From Chrysiogenales bacterium (GTDB lineage Bacteria; Acidobacteriota; Aminicenantia; UBA2199), in assembly GCA_004525465.1 (NCBI GenBank), contig SPCN01000148.1:1-6020 (forward strand): a stretch of DNA of 6,020 nt, read 5' to 3'. Under the pieces are notes generated by a model. It saw only the letters and a list, made by a program, of their open reading frames with translations, did not search any database and was not told where the DNA came from. The first letter of the stretch is position 1. Each line of letters opens with the position of its first letter. The position numbers and the translations under genes were made by a program. This document shows, piece after piece, positions 1-5,908 of the stretch.

Positions 1-1
1 C

Positions 2-568
2 GTGGACGAGCCGGCGCTGGGTTGCGGCAAGCGCTTCTGCGGCTTCCGGGTGCCGCAGCGGCCCAATTTTGAATATTTTCTCTCCTACGGAATCCCCGGC
101 AAGCTGGAAGGAGAGCGCTACAAAAAAACACCTGAGATCGTGAAACAGATCGTGGCAAAATGGCCGAATTGGCAGGCGCCGGCAAGATACCTGGTCCTGA
201 AGCGCTGGGACAAGATGGTCGAAACCGACTGGCCCGAAGCAGCCGTCTTTTTTGCCAGGCCCGATATCCTTTCGGGTTTGTTCACCCTGGCCAACTTCGA
301 GGAGACCGACCCCTACGGCGTGATCACTCCCTTTTCGGCAGGCTGCGGGACCGTCATCCAGTATCCGTTCCTGGAGAACCAGCAGGAAAACCCCAAGTGC
401 GTGCTGGGGATGTTCGACGTGTCGGCCCGGCCCTGTGTCCAGGCCGATGAACTGACCTTTGCCGCACCCATGAAAAAGTTCGCGCGCATGATCCATAACC
501 TGGAGGAAAGCTTCGTGATCACCCGCTCCTGGGAAAAGGTGATGCGCCGCCTGGAAAACTTAGATTGA
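2..568 (+). CDS. DUF169 family protein, C-terminal part (5' end outside window)
   Basis: This is an open frame of 188 codons from the left edge to a TGA at 566-568. The GTG at position 2 has no visible upstream context and is probably an internal codon, so the gene should be read as 5'-partial. The protein resembles the DUF169 family (COG2043). It has a GCGKRFCGF stretch near the left edge (residues 7-15 of the visible part). The typical DUF169 core follows, with an 'EAAVFFARPD' strand around residue 80, an 'ITPFSAGCGTVIQYP' block around 108-122, a 'LGMFDVSARP' strand around 134-143 and a C-terminal 'ELTFAAPMKKF' segment. Family members are usually about 230-270 residues, so roughly 50-80 N-terminal residues are missing. 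The biochemical function of the family is not established. The conserved cysteines (GCG, FCGF, CGT) could bind a metal or cofactor, but that is inference. It converges on the oxidoreductase operon and is not part of it. No signal peptide or membrane segment is visible. Confidence 0.85.
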   Translation: MDEPALGCGKRFCGFRVPQRPNFEYFLSYGIPGKLEGERYKKTPEIVKQIVAKWPNWQAPARYLVLKRWDKMVETDWPEAAVFFARPDILSGLFTLANFEETDPYGVITPFSAGCGTVIQYPFLENQQENPKCVLGMFDVSARPCVQADELTFAAPMKKFARMIHNLEESFVITRSWEKVMRRLENLD

Positions 569-657
569 AATATGGAAGCTGTCAGGATTAAGATTTGACT
601 ATAAATCGGAACAAAGTATGAACTTATCTTGCCATAAATATTCCGGATATTTCCAGA

Positions 658-675
658 CCGGTTCAGCCAAACCGG
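658..675 (-). terminator. Small hairpin in the convergent gap, possible weak terminator
   Basis: CCGGTT (658-663) and AACCGG (670-675) form a perfect 6-bp stem with a 6-base loop. The hairpin begins 12 bases after the gamma-subunit stop codon and lies between two convergent genes. Neither strand has a proper T-run right after the stem, so it is not a textbook intrinsic terminator. A second, AT-rich inverted repeat (AAATAT 636-641 / ATATTT 647-652) lies next to it. The two together could slow transcription or protect mRNA ends. The rest of 569-687 shows nothing recognisable. Confidence 0.3.
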
Positions 676-687
676 AAACGGAGACCC

Positions 688-1227
688 TCAACTGATCTTT
701 GTTTCGGCTCCCTTTTTCAAAGCCTGCACATTCAATTCCAGCAATTCGGGTTTGGCCCGTTTGAATACCTTGGGCAAGGCCTTGGAAATGGCTTCGACGC
801 CCAAAGCGCCTGTAAGTCCCATGAAGGCGCCCAGGGCCACCATATTGGCGATTTTGGTGGTGCCTATCTCCTCGGCGATCTTATTGCAGGTGACATAGGC
901 CACACGGATATCGCTGCGCTGAGGTTTGGAGTTCACCAAAGAGCTGTTGATGATCAGGAGGCCGCCGGGCTTGAGCATGGGTTCGAACTTTGCCAGCGAG
1001 GGCTCGTTCATGACGATCACCGTATCGGGCCGGGCTACTATGGGGCTGGCAACTTCATCGCTGGAGACGACCACGGAACAATTGGCCGTGCCGCCGCGCA
1101 TCTCCGCTCCATAGGCGGGAAACCAGGAGACATGCTTGTTTTCTATCATGCCAGCCTGGGCCAGTAGAATTCCGGCGGAAATGATACCCTGGCCGCCGAA
1201 TCCAGAAATTCTTATTCCCTGATACAT
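688..1227 (-). CDS. 2-oxoacid:acceptor (ferredoxin) oxidoreductase, gamma subunit
   Basis: This 179-residue protein is the gamma subunit of a ferredoxin-dependent 2-oxoacid oxidoreductase (KorC type, equivalent to the N-terminal half of archaeal VorA). In this superfamily the gamma subunit completes the catalytic core and helps bind CoA. Visible signatures are the N-terminal nucleotide-binding-like GFGGQGI (residues 9-15) and the strongly conserved SWFPAYGAEMRGG segment (34-46), followed by TANCSVVVSS. The length is typical, about 180 residues. The ATG at 1227 is chosen because a Shine-Dalgarno AAGGAG (minus strand, 1240-1235) sits 7 bases upstream and overlaps the beta stop codon. The protein also starts there with the family-typical 'MYQGIRISGFGGQGI'. 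The longer open frame to 1380 lies inside the beta gene and is rejected. It is the last gene of the operon, 11 bases after beta, so translation is probably coupled. Confidence 0.92.
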   Translation of the reverse strand: MYQGIRISGFGGQGIISAGILLAQAGMIENKHVSWFPAYGAEMRGGTANCSVVVSSDEVASPIVARPDTVIVMNEPSLAKFEPMLKPGGLLIINSSLVNSKPQRSDIRVAYVTCNKIAEEIGTTKIANMVALGAFMGLTGALGVEAISKALPKVFKRAKPELLELNVQALKKGAETKIS

Positions 1228-1234
1228 GGTATGG

Positions 1235-1240
1235 CTCCTT
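1235..1240 (-). promoter_or_regulatory. Shine-Dalgarno of the gamma subunit, overlapping the beta stop codon
   Basis: Read on the minus strand, TAAGGAGCCATACCATG contains the beta stop TAA (1241-1239), the AAGGAG core (1240-1235) and the gamma ATG (1227-1225). The overlap fixes the gamma start at 1227 and suggests that a ribosome terminating on beta re-initiates on gamma. Confidence 0.8.
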
Positions 1241-1979
1241 ATTGTTCCGGTGACCGGTAGACACCGAGGGGATAGATGGGGGTCATCTTTTCGTCGACAA
1301 AACGGGCGCCCTGCACCGGAGTCATTCCCCAATTGGTCGGACAGGTGGAGAGAACTTCGACCATGGAAAAACCGACGCAATCGATCTGGTTCTGAAACGC
1401 CTTTTTAATGGCTTTTTTGGTCTTGATCACACCTGGAGCGGTGCTGACCGATGTCCGTTCCAGGTAGCGGGCGCCTTGCAACTGGGCGAGCATTTCGCAT
1501 ACCTTGATCGGATACCCGTTCACGGCTACGCTACGTCCGGCGGGGCAGGTACTGGAGATTTGGCCGAGCAGGGTGGTGGGGGCCATCTGACCGCCCGTCA
1601 TCCCATAAATAGCGTTGTTGATGAATATGATGGTGATGTTCTCGGAACGGGCGGCCGAATGAACGGTTTCCGCCATACCGATTGAGGCCAGGTCGCCGTC
1701 CCCCTGGTAGGAGAAGACGATGCATTCAGGTTTGGACCGCTTGATCCCGGTAGCGATGGCCGGTCCCCGGCCATGCGGTCCCTGGATCATGTCGCAATTG
1801 AAATATTCGTCTGCGAATACCGCGCAGCCAACCGGAGCCACACCCACCGTGCGTTCCCTGATATCGAGTTCGTCCATGATTTCGGCGATCAGCCGGTGGA
1901 CGATCCCATGCCCGCAGCCCGGACAATAGCGCATCGGCTTATCGACCAGGCTGGACGGCTTTTTATTGATCAGTTTCAT
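1239..1979 (-). CDS. 2-oxoacid:acceptor (ferredoxin) oxidoreductase, beta subunit (TPP-binding)
   Basis: This 246-residue beta subunit carries thiamine pyrophosphate and a [4Fe-4S] cluster, and is KorB type (equivalent to the C-terminal half of archaeal VorA). The CPGCGHG motif at 19-25 supplies two cluster cysteines (Cys19, Cys22). Cys52 in 'PVGCAVF' and Cys213 in 'LSTCPTNWG' match the positions of the third and fourth ligands in this family. The TPP/Mg motif runs from GDGD at 93-96 to NN at 121-122, followed by AIYGMTGGQMAPTT. All the expected catalytic elements are present, and the length is normal for a stand-alone beta chain. The ATG at 1979 is backed by AAGGAGG (minus, 1995-1989), which overlaps the alpha stop. 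Alpha ends 14 bases upstream and gamma begins 11 bases downstream. The substrate cannot be read from this subunit alone. Confidence 0.94.
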   Translation of the reverse strand: MKLINKKPSSLVDKPMRYCPGCGHGIVHRLIAEIMDELDIRERTVGVAPVGCAVFADEYFNCDMIQGPHGRGPAIATGIKRSKPECIVFSYQGDGDLASIGMAETVHSAARSENITIIFINNAIYGMTGGQMAPTTLLGQISSTCPAGRSVAVNGYPIKVCEMLAQLQGARYLERTSVSTAPGVIKTKKAIKKAFQNQIDCVGFSMVEVLSTCPTNWGMTPVQGARFVDEKMTPIYPLGVYRSPEQ

Positions 1980-1988
1980 GTTTGCTTT

Positions 1989-1995
1989 CCTCCTT
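1989..1995 (-). promoter_or_regulatory. Shine-Dalgarno of the beta subunit, overlapping the alpha stop codon
   Basis: The minus strand reads TAAGGAGGAAAGCAAACATG. The alpha stop TAA (1996-1994) shares bases with the AAGGAGG core, and the beta ATG follows after 9 bases. This is the same stop/Shine-Dalgarno overlap as at the beta-gamma junction, consistent with coupled and stoichiometric translation of the three core subunits. Confidence 0.8.
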
Positions 1996-3058
1996 ACCTG
2001 ATACCCTGGTATACCTTTTCAATTTCAGTGAAGACTTCGTCGGCCGACGGGACACCCGCGGGCCGGGCATAAAGGTCGACCCGGGCGGTTCCGCAGACGG
2101 AGAGCCGCACGTCTTCAACGAATTGTCCCATGCTCATCTCCACCACCAGGAAATTCTTCACATGTTCAGCAATCGCGGCCAAGGCCTTTGCGGGGAACGG
2201 CCACAGGGTGATCGGCCGGAAAAGCCCGACTTTCATCCCCTTGTCCCGGGCCATTTTTACCGCGCCGGCGGCGATGCGTGAAGAAGTGCCATAGGCAGCG
2301 ACAACAAGTTTTGCATCGTCGGTCTGCCGGTTTTCATGCAATGTTTCCTTTTCCTGGATCTTGCGGTAACGTTCCATCCGTTCCAGGTTCAGAAGCTCGA
2401 GTTTTCCTTCGCGCAGATCATAAGAACGGACGATCCTCCGTTCACGTCCGGCGGCAATCCCCAGGGCCCAGTCAGGAGCCTTCAATGTCTTGGGATCAAC
2501 GAGTTCGAAATCGAATTCGACCGGTTCCATCATCTGGCCCAGGATGGCATCGGCCAGGATCATTGCCGGCACCCGGTATTTTTCCGCTAATTCGTAACAG
2601 CGCCTGGGAAAGTTGCCCATCTCCTCGACGCAGTTGGGAGCCATCACAATCGTATAATAATCTCCATGACCGCCGCCCCGCGTGGATTGAAAATAATCGC
2701 CCTGGCCCGCAGCGATGTTTCCGAGCCCCGGCCCGCCGCGAACGACATTGGCAAAAAAAATCGGCAGGTCGGCTCCGGCGCAATAGGAGATCCCCTCCTG
2801 TTTGAGGCTGATCCCGGGACTTGAAGAGGATGTCATGGTACGGATGCCGGTGGCTGAAGCTCCGTATAGCATGTTGATGGCCGCCACTTCCGATTCTGCC
2901 TGAATGAACGATCCCCCGACCTCGGGCATACGCCAGGACATATACTCGGGCACTTCGTTCTGGGGGGTTATTGGATATCCGGCAAAAAAACGGCAACCGG
3001 CGCGAACAGCACCCTCAGCCAAAGCTTCATTGCCTTTCATCAAAATCTTTTCAGCCAT
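1994..3058 (-). CDS. vorB: 2-oxoacid:ferredoxin oxidoreductase alpha subunit, VorB-like (branched-chain 2-oxoacid type)
   Basis: This 354-residue alpha subunit matches the VorB-type family in length (about 350 residues) and motif content. The likely reaction is 3-methyl-2-oxobutanoate (or a related branched-chain 2-oxoacid) + CoA + oxidised ferredoxin giving acyl-CoA + CO2 + reduced ferredoxin, in the cytoplasm. Domain I (about 10-230) includes GYPITPQNEVPEY (27-39), QAESEVAAINMLYGAS (53-68, with the Glu expected to activate TPP), the TSSSSPGISLKQEG loop (76-89) and RGGPG (107-111). A transketolase C-terminal-like domain II (about 245-345) includes 'VAAYGTSSRIA' and 'LFRPITLWPFP'. There is no gamma fusion at the N terminus, which agrees with the separate gamma gene. 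The ATG at 3058 has GGAG (minus, 3069-3066) 7 bases upstream. It lies 61 bases after the ferredoxin gene and 14 before beta. Substrate preference is inferred from overall resemblance. A 2-oxoglutarate (KorA) or broader specificity is possible. Confidence 0.9.
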   Translation of the reverse strand: MAEKILMKGNEALAEGAVRAGCRFFAGYPITPQNEVPEYMSWRMPEVGGSFIQAESEVAAINMLYGASATGIRTMTSSSSPGISLKQEGISYCAGADLPIFFANVVRGGPGLGNIAAGQGDYFQSTRGGGHGDYYTIVMAPNCVEEMGNFPRRCYELAEKYRVPAMILADAILGQMMEPVEFDFELVDPKTLKAPDWALGIAAGRERRIVRSYDLREGKLELLNLERMERYRKIQEKETLHENRQTDDAKLVVAAYGTSSRIAAGAVKMARDKGMKVGLFRPITLWPFPAKALAAIAEHVKNFLVVEMSMGQFVEDVRLSVCGTARVDLYARPAGVPSADEVFTEIEKVYQGIR

Positions 3059-3119
3059 TTGTTTTCTCCAATTTTTTATTTTTCAATAACTGAACTCTTG
3101 TCGGGAAACAGCGAATGGA

Positions 3120-3323
3120 CTATTTCCACACTTCGATGGCCAGATCGGGACAGATCTGGGCACAGAGTCCACAACCAGTGCAGCACTCCAGTTTCGCCAA
3201 TTTTGCCGGGTAATACCCGGTCACGCTGAAAGTCTCCGACATGGCAATGCATTTCAAGTTGCATGCCGTGACGCATAGCTCACATCCTTTACAGCGGGTT
3301 TCATCGACGCGGATTTCGGGCAT
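3120..3323 (-). CDS. 2x[4Fe-4S] ferredoxin subunit (delta) of the 2-oxoacid oxidoreductase
   Basis: This 67-residue dicluster ferredoxin is the first gene of the operon (KorD type, equivalent to archaeal VorC). It would pass electrons from the TPP/[4Fe-4S] site of the beta subunit to free ferredoxin. Motif one is Cys11-x2-Cys14-x2-Cys17-x3-Cys21 and motif two is Cys48-x2-Cys51-x2-Cys54-x3-Cys58-Pro, so all eight ligands for two clusters are present. Between them, 'GYYPAKLAKLE' matches the linker usual in oxidoreductase-associated ferredoxins. Oddities: the proline that normally follows the last cysteine of motif one is Asn22, and there are two extra cysteines, Cys25 and Cys47. The ATG at 3323 has a very strong GAGGAGGT Shine-Dalgarno (minus, 3338-3331). 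A 61-base spacer separates it from alpha, longer than the other junctions and without a convincing terminator or hairpin, so co-transcription is likely. Confidence 0.93.
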   Translation of the reverse strand: MPEIRVDETRCKGCELCVTACNLKCIAMSETFSVTGYYPAKLAKLECCTGCGLCAQICPDLAIEVWK

Positions 3324-3330
3324 TTGCCTG

Positions 3331-3338
3331 ACCTCCTC
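3331..3338 (-). promoter_or_regulatory. Strong Shine-Dalgarno of the ferredoxin subunit
   Basis: The minus strand reads GAGGAGGTCAGGCAAATG. The near-perfect anti-16S complement sits 7-8 bases before the ATG at 3323. It fixes the start and suggests high translation of the operon's first gene. Confidence 0.7.
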
Positions 3339-3361
3339 ATTAGATTTGCATCCGAAACGCT

Positions 3362-3390
3362 AACTTACCAGATATTCACAATTGTTGCAA
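3362..3390 (-). promoter_or_regulatory. Candidate sigma-70-like promoter of the oxidoreductase operon (weak)
   Basis: On the minus strand TTGCAA (3390-3385) could be a -35 box. After a 17-base spacer, TAAGTT (3367-3362) could be the -10 box, which would place the transcription start near 3355 and give a leader of about 30 bases. The -10 match is only 3 of 6, so this is the best available candidate and not a firm call. An 8-bp palindrome TGCCGGCA (3397-3404) lies just upstream of the proposed -35. Confidence 0.25.
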
Positions 3391-3411
3391 GCCTGATGCC
3401 GGCAGGAAATG

Positions 3412-3430
3412 GATAAAATTTATTTTTATC
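3412..3430. repeat. AT-rich inverted repeat in the divergent promoter region
   Basis: GATAAAA (3412-3418) and TTTTATC (3424-3430) are perfect 7-base inverted arms around a 5-base centre. The repeat lies between the two proposed divergent promoters, about 20 bases upstream of the operon's candidate -35 and 30 upstream of the peptidase's. That position suits a dimeric regulator, but no known operator is recognised. Confidence 0.4.
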
Positions 3431-3459
3431 TGCTGACCCCAAGATCCAGAAGCCATCTG

Positions 3460-3488
3460 TTGTAATTTCATCAAAATTTACTTAAAAT
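3460..3488 (+). promoter_or_regulatory. Candidate sigma-70-like promoter of the S9 peptidase gene
   Basis: TTGTAA (3460-3465, 4 of 6 to consensus) and TAAAAT (3483-3488, 5 of 6) are separated by exactly 17 bases in an AT-rich stretch. Transcription would begin near 3495 and give a leader of about 65 bases before the ATG at 3561. The consensus match and position make this the best promoter candidate in the window. Confidence 0.45.
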
Positions 3489-3547
3489 CCATCATGGGGA
3501 AATTTGATTCTCCTGTCCGTCTCGCTTGGTTCTTGTTTTTTCAACTC

Positions 3548-3554
3548 AGGAGGT
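3548..3554 (+). promoter_or_regulatory. Shine-Dalgarno deciding the S9 peptidase start
   Basis: AGGAGGT is followed 6 bases later by the ATG at 3561. This strong site, and the signal peptide that begins exactly there, rule out the upstream in-frame ATG at 3504. Confidence 0.8.
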
Positions 3555-3560
3555 AAAGGC

Positions 3561-5648
3561 ATGAAACATTCTGGAAATCGCAGCAACGGTTTTTTTCGGT
3601 TTTGCCTGCTCGCCGCAGTATTGTGTGCCGGCGCGGTCCTTGGCGCCCAGCCGGTTCTCTCGCCGGCCGATGTGTTGAACATCAGGACGGTGCGCAACAC
3701 CGTAATCAGCCCCGACGGCCATTGGATCGCCTATATAGTCAGTGTGCCGCGTGCCGCGGATGAAGAGGCGGGCAGGGCCTGGGCGGAGTTGTATGTGCTT
3801 TCAGCCAAAACGGGTGAGAACAAGCCTTTTGTTGTCGGCAAAGTCAACGTTTCGTCGCCGCGCTGGAGTCCCGACGGCAGCCGCCTGGCTTTCCTGACCA
3901 AGCGCGGCCAGGGCGCGCTCACCCAGGTGTGGGCTATTCCGGTTGACGGAGGCGAGGCGCAGCAGCTTTCCGGCAGCGAAACCGATGTCGAGGCATTCCA
4001 CTGGCTCCCCGGCGGGCAAAGCATTGCGTATGCGGCGCCGCTGCCGGATTCCAAGCGCGAAAAGGACCTGGCCAAGAAAGGCTATGGTTTCATCTTCTTT
4101 GAGGAGAATCTGAAATCCAGCAACCTGTATGTGATTCCCGCCGGAGCCCGGGCCGATTCCGCTGCCGGCAAACCGCAGCCATTGACCGAAAACATCCATG
4201 TTCTGGATATGGCCCCCAGTGCCGACGGCCGCTTCATCGTCTTGCTCGCCACGGAGAAAAACCTGGTCGATCACGAATACATGTTTAAAAAGATCTACCG
4301 CCTGGACATGGCAACCCGCAAGCTGGAAGAGCTTTTCGATCCGCAAAAGAAGCTTGGCCGCATCGACATCTCACCCGATGGCAAGCGCATCGTTTTCACC
4401 GCCGCTTTCGATCAGAAGGACCATGCGGTCAGCCAGGTCTATCTGCTGGACCTGGCTGACAACGGCGTGCGCAACCTGACTCCCGCCGATTTTCCCGGCC
4501 ATGTGACCTGGGCCGCCTGGCAGGACGACCGCACCATCCTCTGCCTGGCCGGGGAAGGGGCCTGGAACAACCTGTATCGGCTCGCCGCCCCCGCCTTGCG
4601 CTGGAAAAAAATATTGGCCTCGCAGCCGGCCGGGGTGGTGTTCTCGGCCCCCGATTTTTCCCGCGATTTTAAAAAGGGCGTTTTCAACGGCTCAGCCTGG
4701 AACATTCCGGCCGATGTGTTTCTCTGGGACGGCAAAAAAACTCCCCGCCGCCTCACCAACCTGAACCCCTGGCTGGCGGAGCGCCGGCTGGGCCGCCAGG
4801 AAGTCATCCGCTACACGGCCCGCGACGGCCAGGCGCTCGAGGGCATCCTGGTTTACCCGGTCGATTTTCAGGCCGGCATGAAATACCCGCTGATTGTTTC
4901 GGTGCATGGCGGCCCCGAGGCGCACCATGCCAACGACTGGCTTAGCGGCTACCAGCACCCGGCCCAGGTCCTGGCCGGCAAGGGCTACCTGGCTTTTTAT
5001 CCCAACTACCGCGCTTCCACCGGCTATGGCGTGAAATTCGCCGCCTGGGGCTACCATGACGCTGCCGGCAAGGAGTTCGACGACATCGCCGACGGCATTG
5101 AGCACCTGAGCAAGAACGGCCCGGCCGATGCCGAGCGCGTCGGCCTGGGCGGCGGTTCCTACGGCGGTTACGCCGCGGCCTGGTTCGGGTCCTACTACAC
5201 TCGCCTGGTGCGGGCCGCCGTCATGTTCGTGGGCATCAGCGACCTGACCAGCAAACGGCTGAGCACCGACATCCCCTATGAAGAACTGTATGTCCATTCG
5301 GGCAAGCCGATCGAGGAGATGTGGGAACTGAGCCTGCAGCGCAGCCCCATTTTCTGGGCCAGACAAAGCAAGACGGCGATGCTGATCCTGGGCGGCGCCA
5401 ACGATACGCGCGTCGATCCCGCGCAGAGCAAGGAGTTCTACCGCATCCTCAAGATGAACAATCATCCGGCCGTGCGCCTGGTGCAGTATCCGGGCGAAGG
5501 CCACGGCAACCGCCGGCAGCCGGGCCGCATCGATTTTCTGTACCGCCACCTGCAATGGTACGACTGGTATGTGCGCGACAAAAAGCCCCTGGACGGCCCC
5601 CTGCCGCCGCTGGACATCAGCGACGCCTACGGCTTGAAGCTCGAATAA
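3561..5648 (+). CDS. Exported S9 family peptidase (prolyl oligopeptidase / DPP-type)
   Basis: This is a 695-residue serine peptidase expected to act outside the cytoplasmic membrane on oligopeptides. Residues 1-29 look like a Sec signal peptide: Lys2, Arg7 and Arg13, a hydrophobic stretch at 14-27, and probable cleavage near 28-29. No lipobox is present, since Leu precedes Cys22. Residues about 45-410 form a beta-propeller with PD40/WD40-like repeats, visible as SPDG at 50-53, SPDG at 103-106, PGG at 150-152, ADG at 221-223 and SPDG at 271-274. The alpha/beta-hydrolase domain (about 425-680) has HGGPE at 449-453 (oxyanion region) and nucleophile Ser533 in GGGSYGG. Asp615 lies in GGANDTRVD and His648 in GEGHG. 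Triad order and length are normal for S9, so the enzyme appears intact. Exact specificity (dipeptidyl-peptidase, acylaminoacyl-peptidase or oligopeptidase) cannot be told. It is transcribed away from the oxidoreductase operon. Confidence 0.93.
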   Translation: MKHSGNRSNGFFRFCLLAAVLCAGAVLGAQPVLSPADVLNIRTVRNTVISPDGHWIAYIVSVPRAADEEAGRAWAELYVLSAKTGENKPFVVGKVNVSSPRWSPDGSRLAFLTKRGQGALTQVWAIPVDGGEAQQLSGSETDVEAFHWLPGGQSIAYAAPLPDSKREKDLAKKGYGFIFFEENLKSSNLYVIPAGARADSAAGKPQPLTENIHVLDMAPSADGRFIVLLATEKNLVDHEYMFKKIYRLDMATRKLEELFDPQKKLGRIDISPDGKRIVFTAAFDQKDHAVSQVYLLDLADNGVRNLTPADFPGHVTWAAWQDDRTILCLAGEGAWNNLYRLAAPALRWKKILASQPAGVVFSAPDFSRDFKKGVFNGSAWNIPADVFLWDGKKTPRRLTNLNPWLAERRLGRQEVIRYTARDGQALEGILVYPVDFQAGMKYPLIVSVHGGPEAHHANDWLSGYQHPAQVLAGKGYLAFYPNYRASTGYGVKFAAWGYHDAAGKEFDDIADGIEHLSKNGPADAERVGLGGGSYGGYAAAWFGSYYTRLVRAAVMFVGISDLTSKRLSTDIPYEELYVHSGKPIEEMWELSLQRSPIFWARQSKTAMLILGGANDTRVDPAQSKEFYRILKMNNHPAVRLVQYPGEGHGNRRQPGRIDFLYRHLQWYDWYVRDKKPLDGPLPPLDISDAYGLKLE

Positions 5649-5764
5649 AGCAACCGCTCCCCGTCGCCGGACAGACCCCCGAGCGCGAGCCCTGCAACGG
5701 CTGTTTAATCTTCCAGGGCGGCATCCGCAAGGTCGAGGAGTTCATCGGGAAGTTTCACCAGTAA
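5649..5764 (+). pseudogene. Start-less coding-looking tail, possible gene remnant
   Basis: Directly after the peptidase stop, one frame (codons starting at 5651, ending in TAA at 5762-5764) stays open and looks protein-like. It reads 'QTPEREPCNGCLIFQGG' and then 'IRKVEEFIGKFHQ', with GC-rich third positions and an amphipathic helix-like end. There is no ATG, GTG or TTG in this frame after the peptidase stop. Upstream the frame only overlaps the peptidase out of phase. It could be the 3' scrap of a deleted gene, or a former C-terminal extension of the peptidase displaced by a frameshift. It could also be chance. No family is recognised from the CNGC motif. Confidence 0.3.
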
Positions 5765-5784
5765 AAAAGTATTTCCAGCTGATA

Positions 5785-5814
5785 TTTTTCAATGACCGAT
5801 AGGTCGTTGAAGAA
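5785..5814. repeat. Imperfect 13-bp inverted repeat with operator-like core
   Basis: Arms 5785-5797 and 5802-5814 pair over 13 positions (11 Watson-Crick, 2 G-T) around the loop GATA. The core GACCGATAGGTC resembles a dimeric repressor site such as those of TetR-type regulators. As RNA, the arms run U-rich to A-rich on both strands, so there is no 3' U-tract and an intrinsic terminator is unlikely. No regulator gene is visible next to it. Confidence 0.5.
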
Positions 5815-5863
5815 AAAGTTATCATGAAAGACTTGAACCGAGACCCATCGAAAATGGAATGTG

Positions 5864-5890
5864 CGGGGCGGTTTTTAGAAAACCGCCCCG
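5864..5890. terminator. Strong GC-rich hairpin between convergent genes, probable bidirectional terminator
   Basis: CGGGGCGGTTTT (5864-5875) and AAAACCGCCCCG (5879-5890) form a perfect 12-bp stem with the 3-base loop TAG. It lies 18 bases beyond the stop codon of the minus-strand gene at the right edge and about 215 bases beyond the peptidase stop. It is the most stable hairpin in the window. T-rich stretches are offset on both sides (TTTCTTCT at 5903-5910 on plus; CATTTTC on minus beyond the stem) and are not adjacent. A terminator or 3'-end protecting role is inferred from position. A small GCAC/GTGC hairpin (5891-5901) abuts it. Confidence 0.6.
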
Positions 5891-5908
5891 GCACACGGTG
5901 CATTTCTT

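Noticed and set aside
1228..1380. N-terminal extension of the gamma subunit by 51 codons
   Set aside because: It overlaps the well-supported beta gene. The Shine-Dalgarno and the family-typical N terminus both place the start at 1227.
2278..2805. Plus-strand open frame of 175 codons opposite the alpha subunit
   Set aside because: It is antisense to the conserved VorB-like coding sequence, rich in Arg/Pro/Ser and without domain features. It is a shadow frame.
3504..3560. Upstream in-frame ATG for the S9 peptidase
   Set aside because: The ATG at 3561 has an excellent AGGAGGT site and starts directly with a normal signal peptide. The extension would bury that signal and lacks a comparable ribosome binding site.
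3561..3650. Lipoprotein signal peptide for the S9 peptidase (Cys15 or Cys22 as the lipidated residue)
   Set aside because: Neither cysteine is preceded by Gly, Ala or Ser as a lipobox requires. An ordinary Sec signal cleaved near residue 28-29 fits better.
4692..5555. Long open frame of 287 codons on the minus strand
   Set aside because: It lies entirely inside the catalytic half of the S9 peptidase. The translation is a low-specificity run of Ala/Val/Gly/His/Gln without motifs, as expected from the antisense of GC-rich codons.
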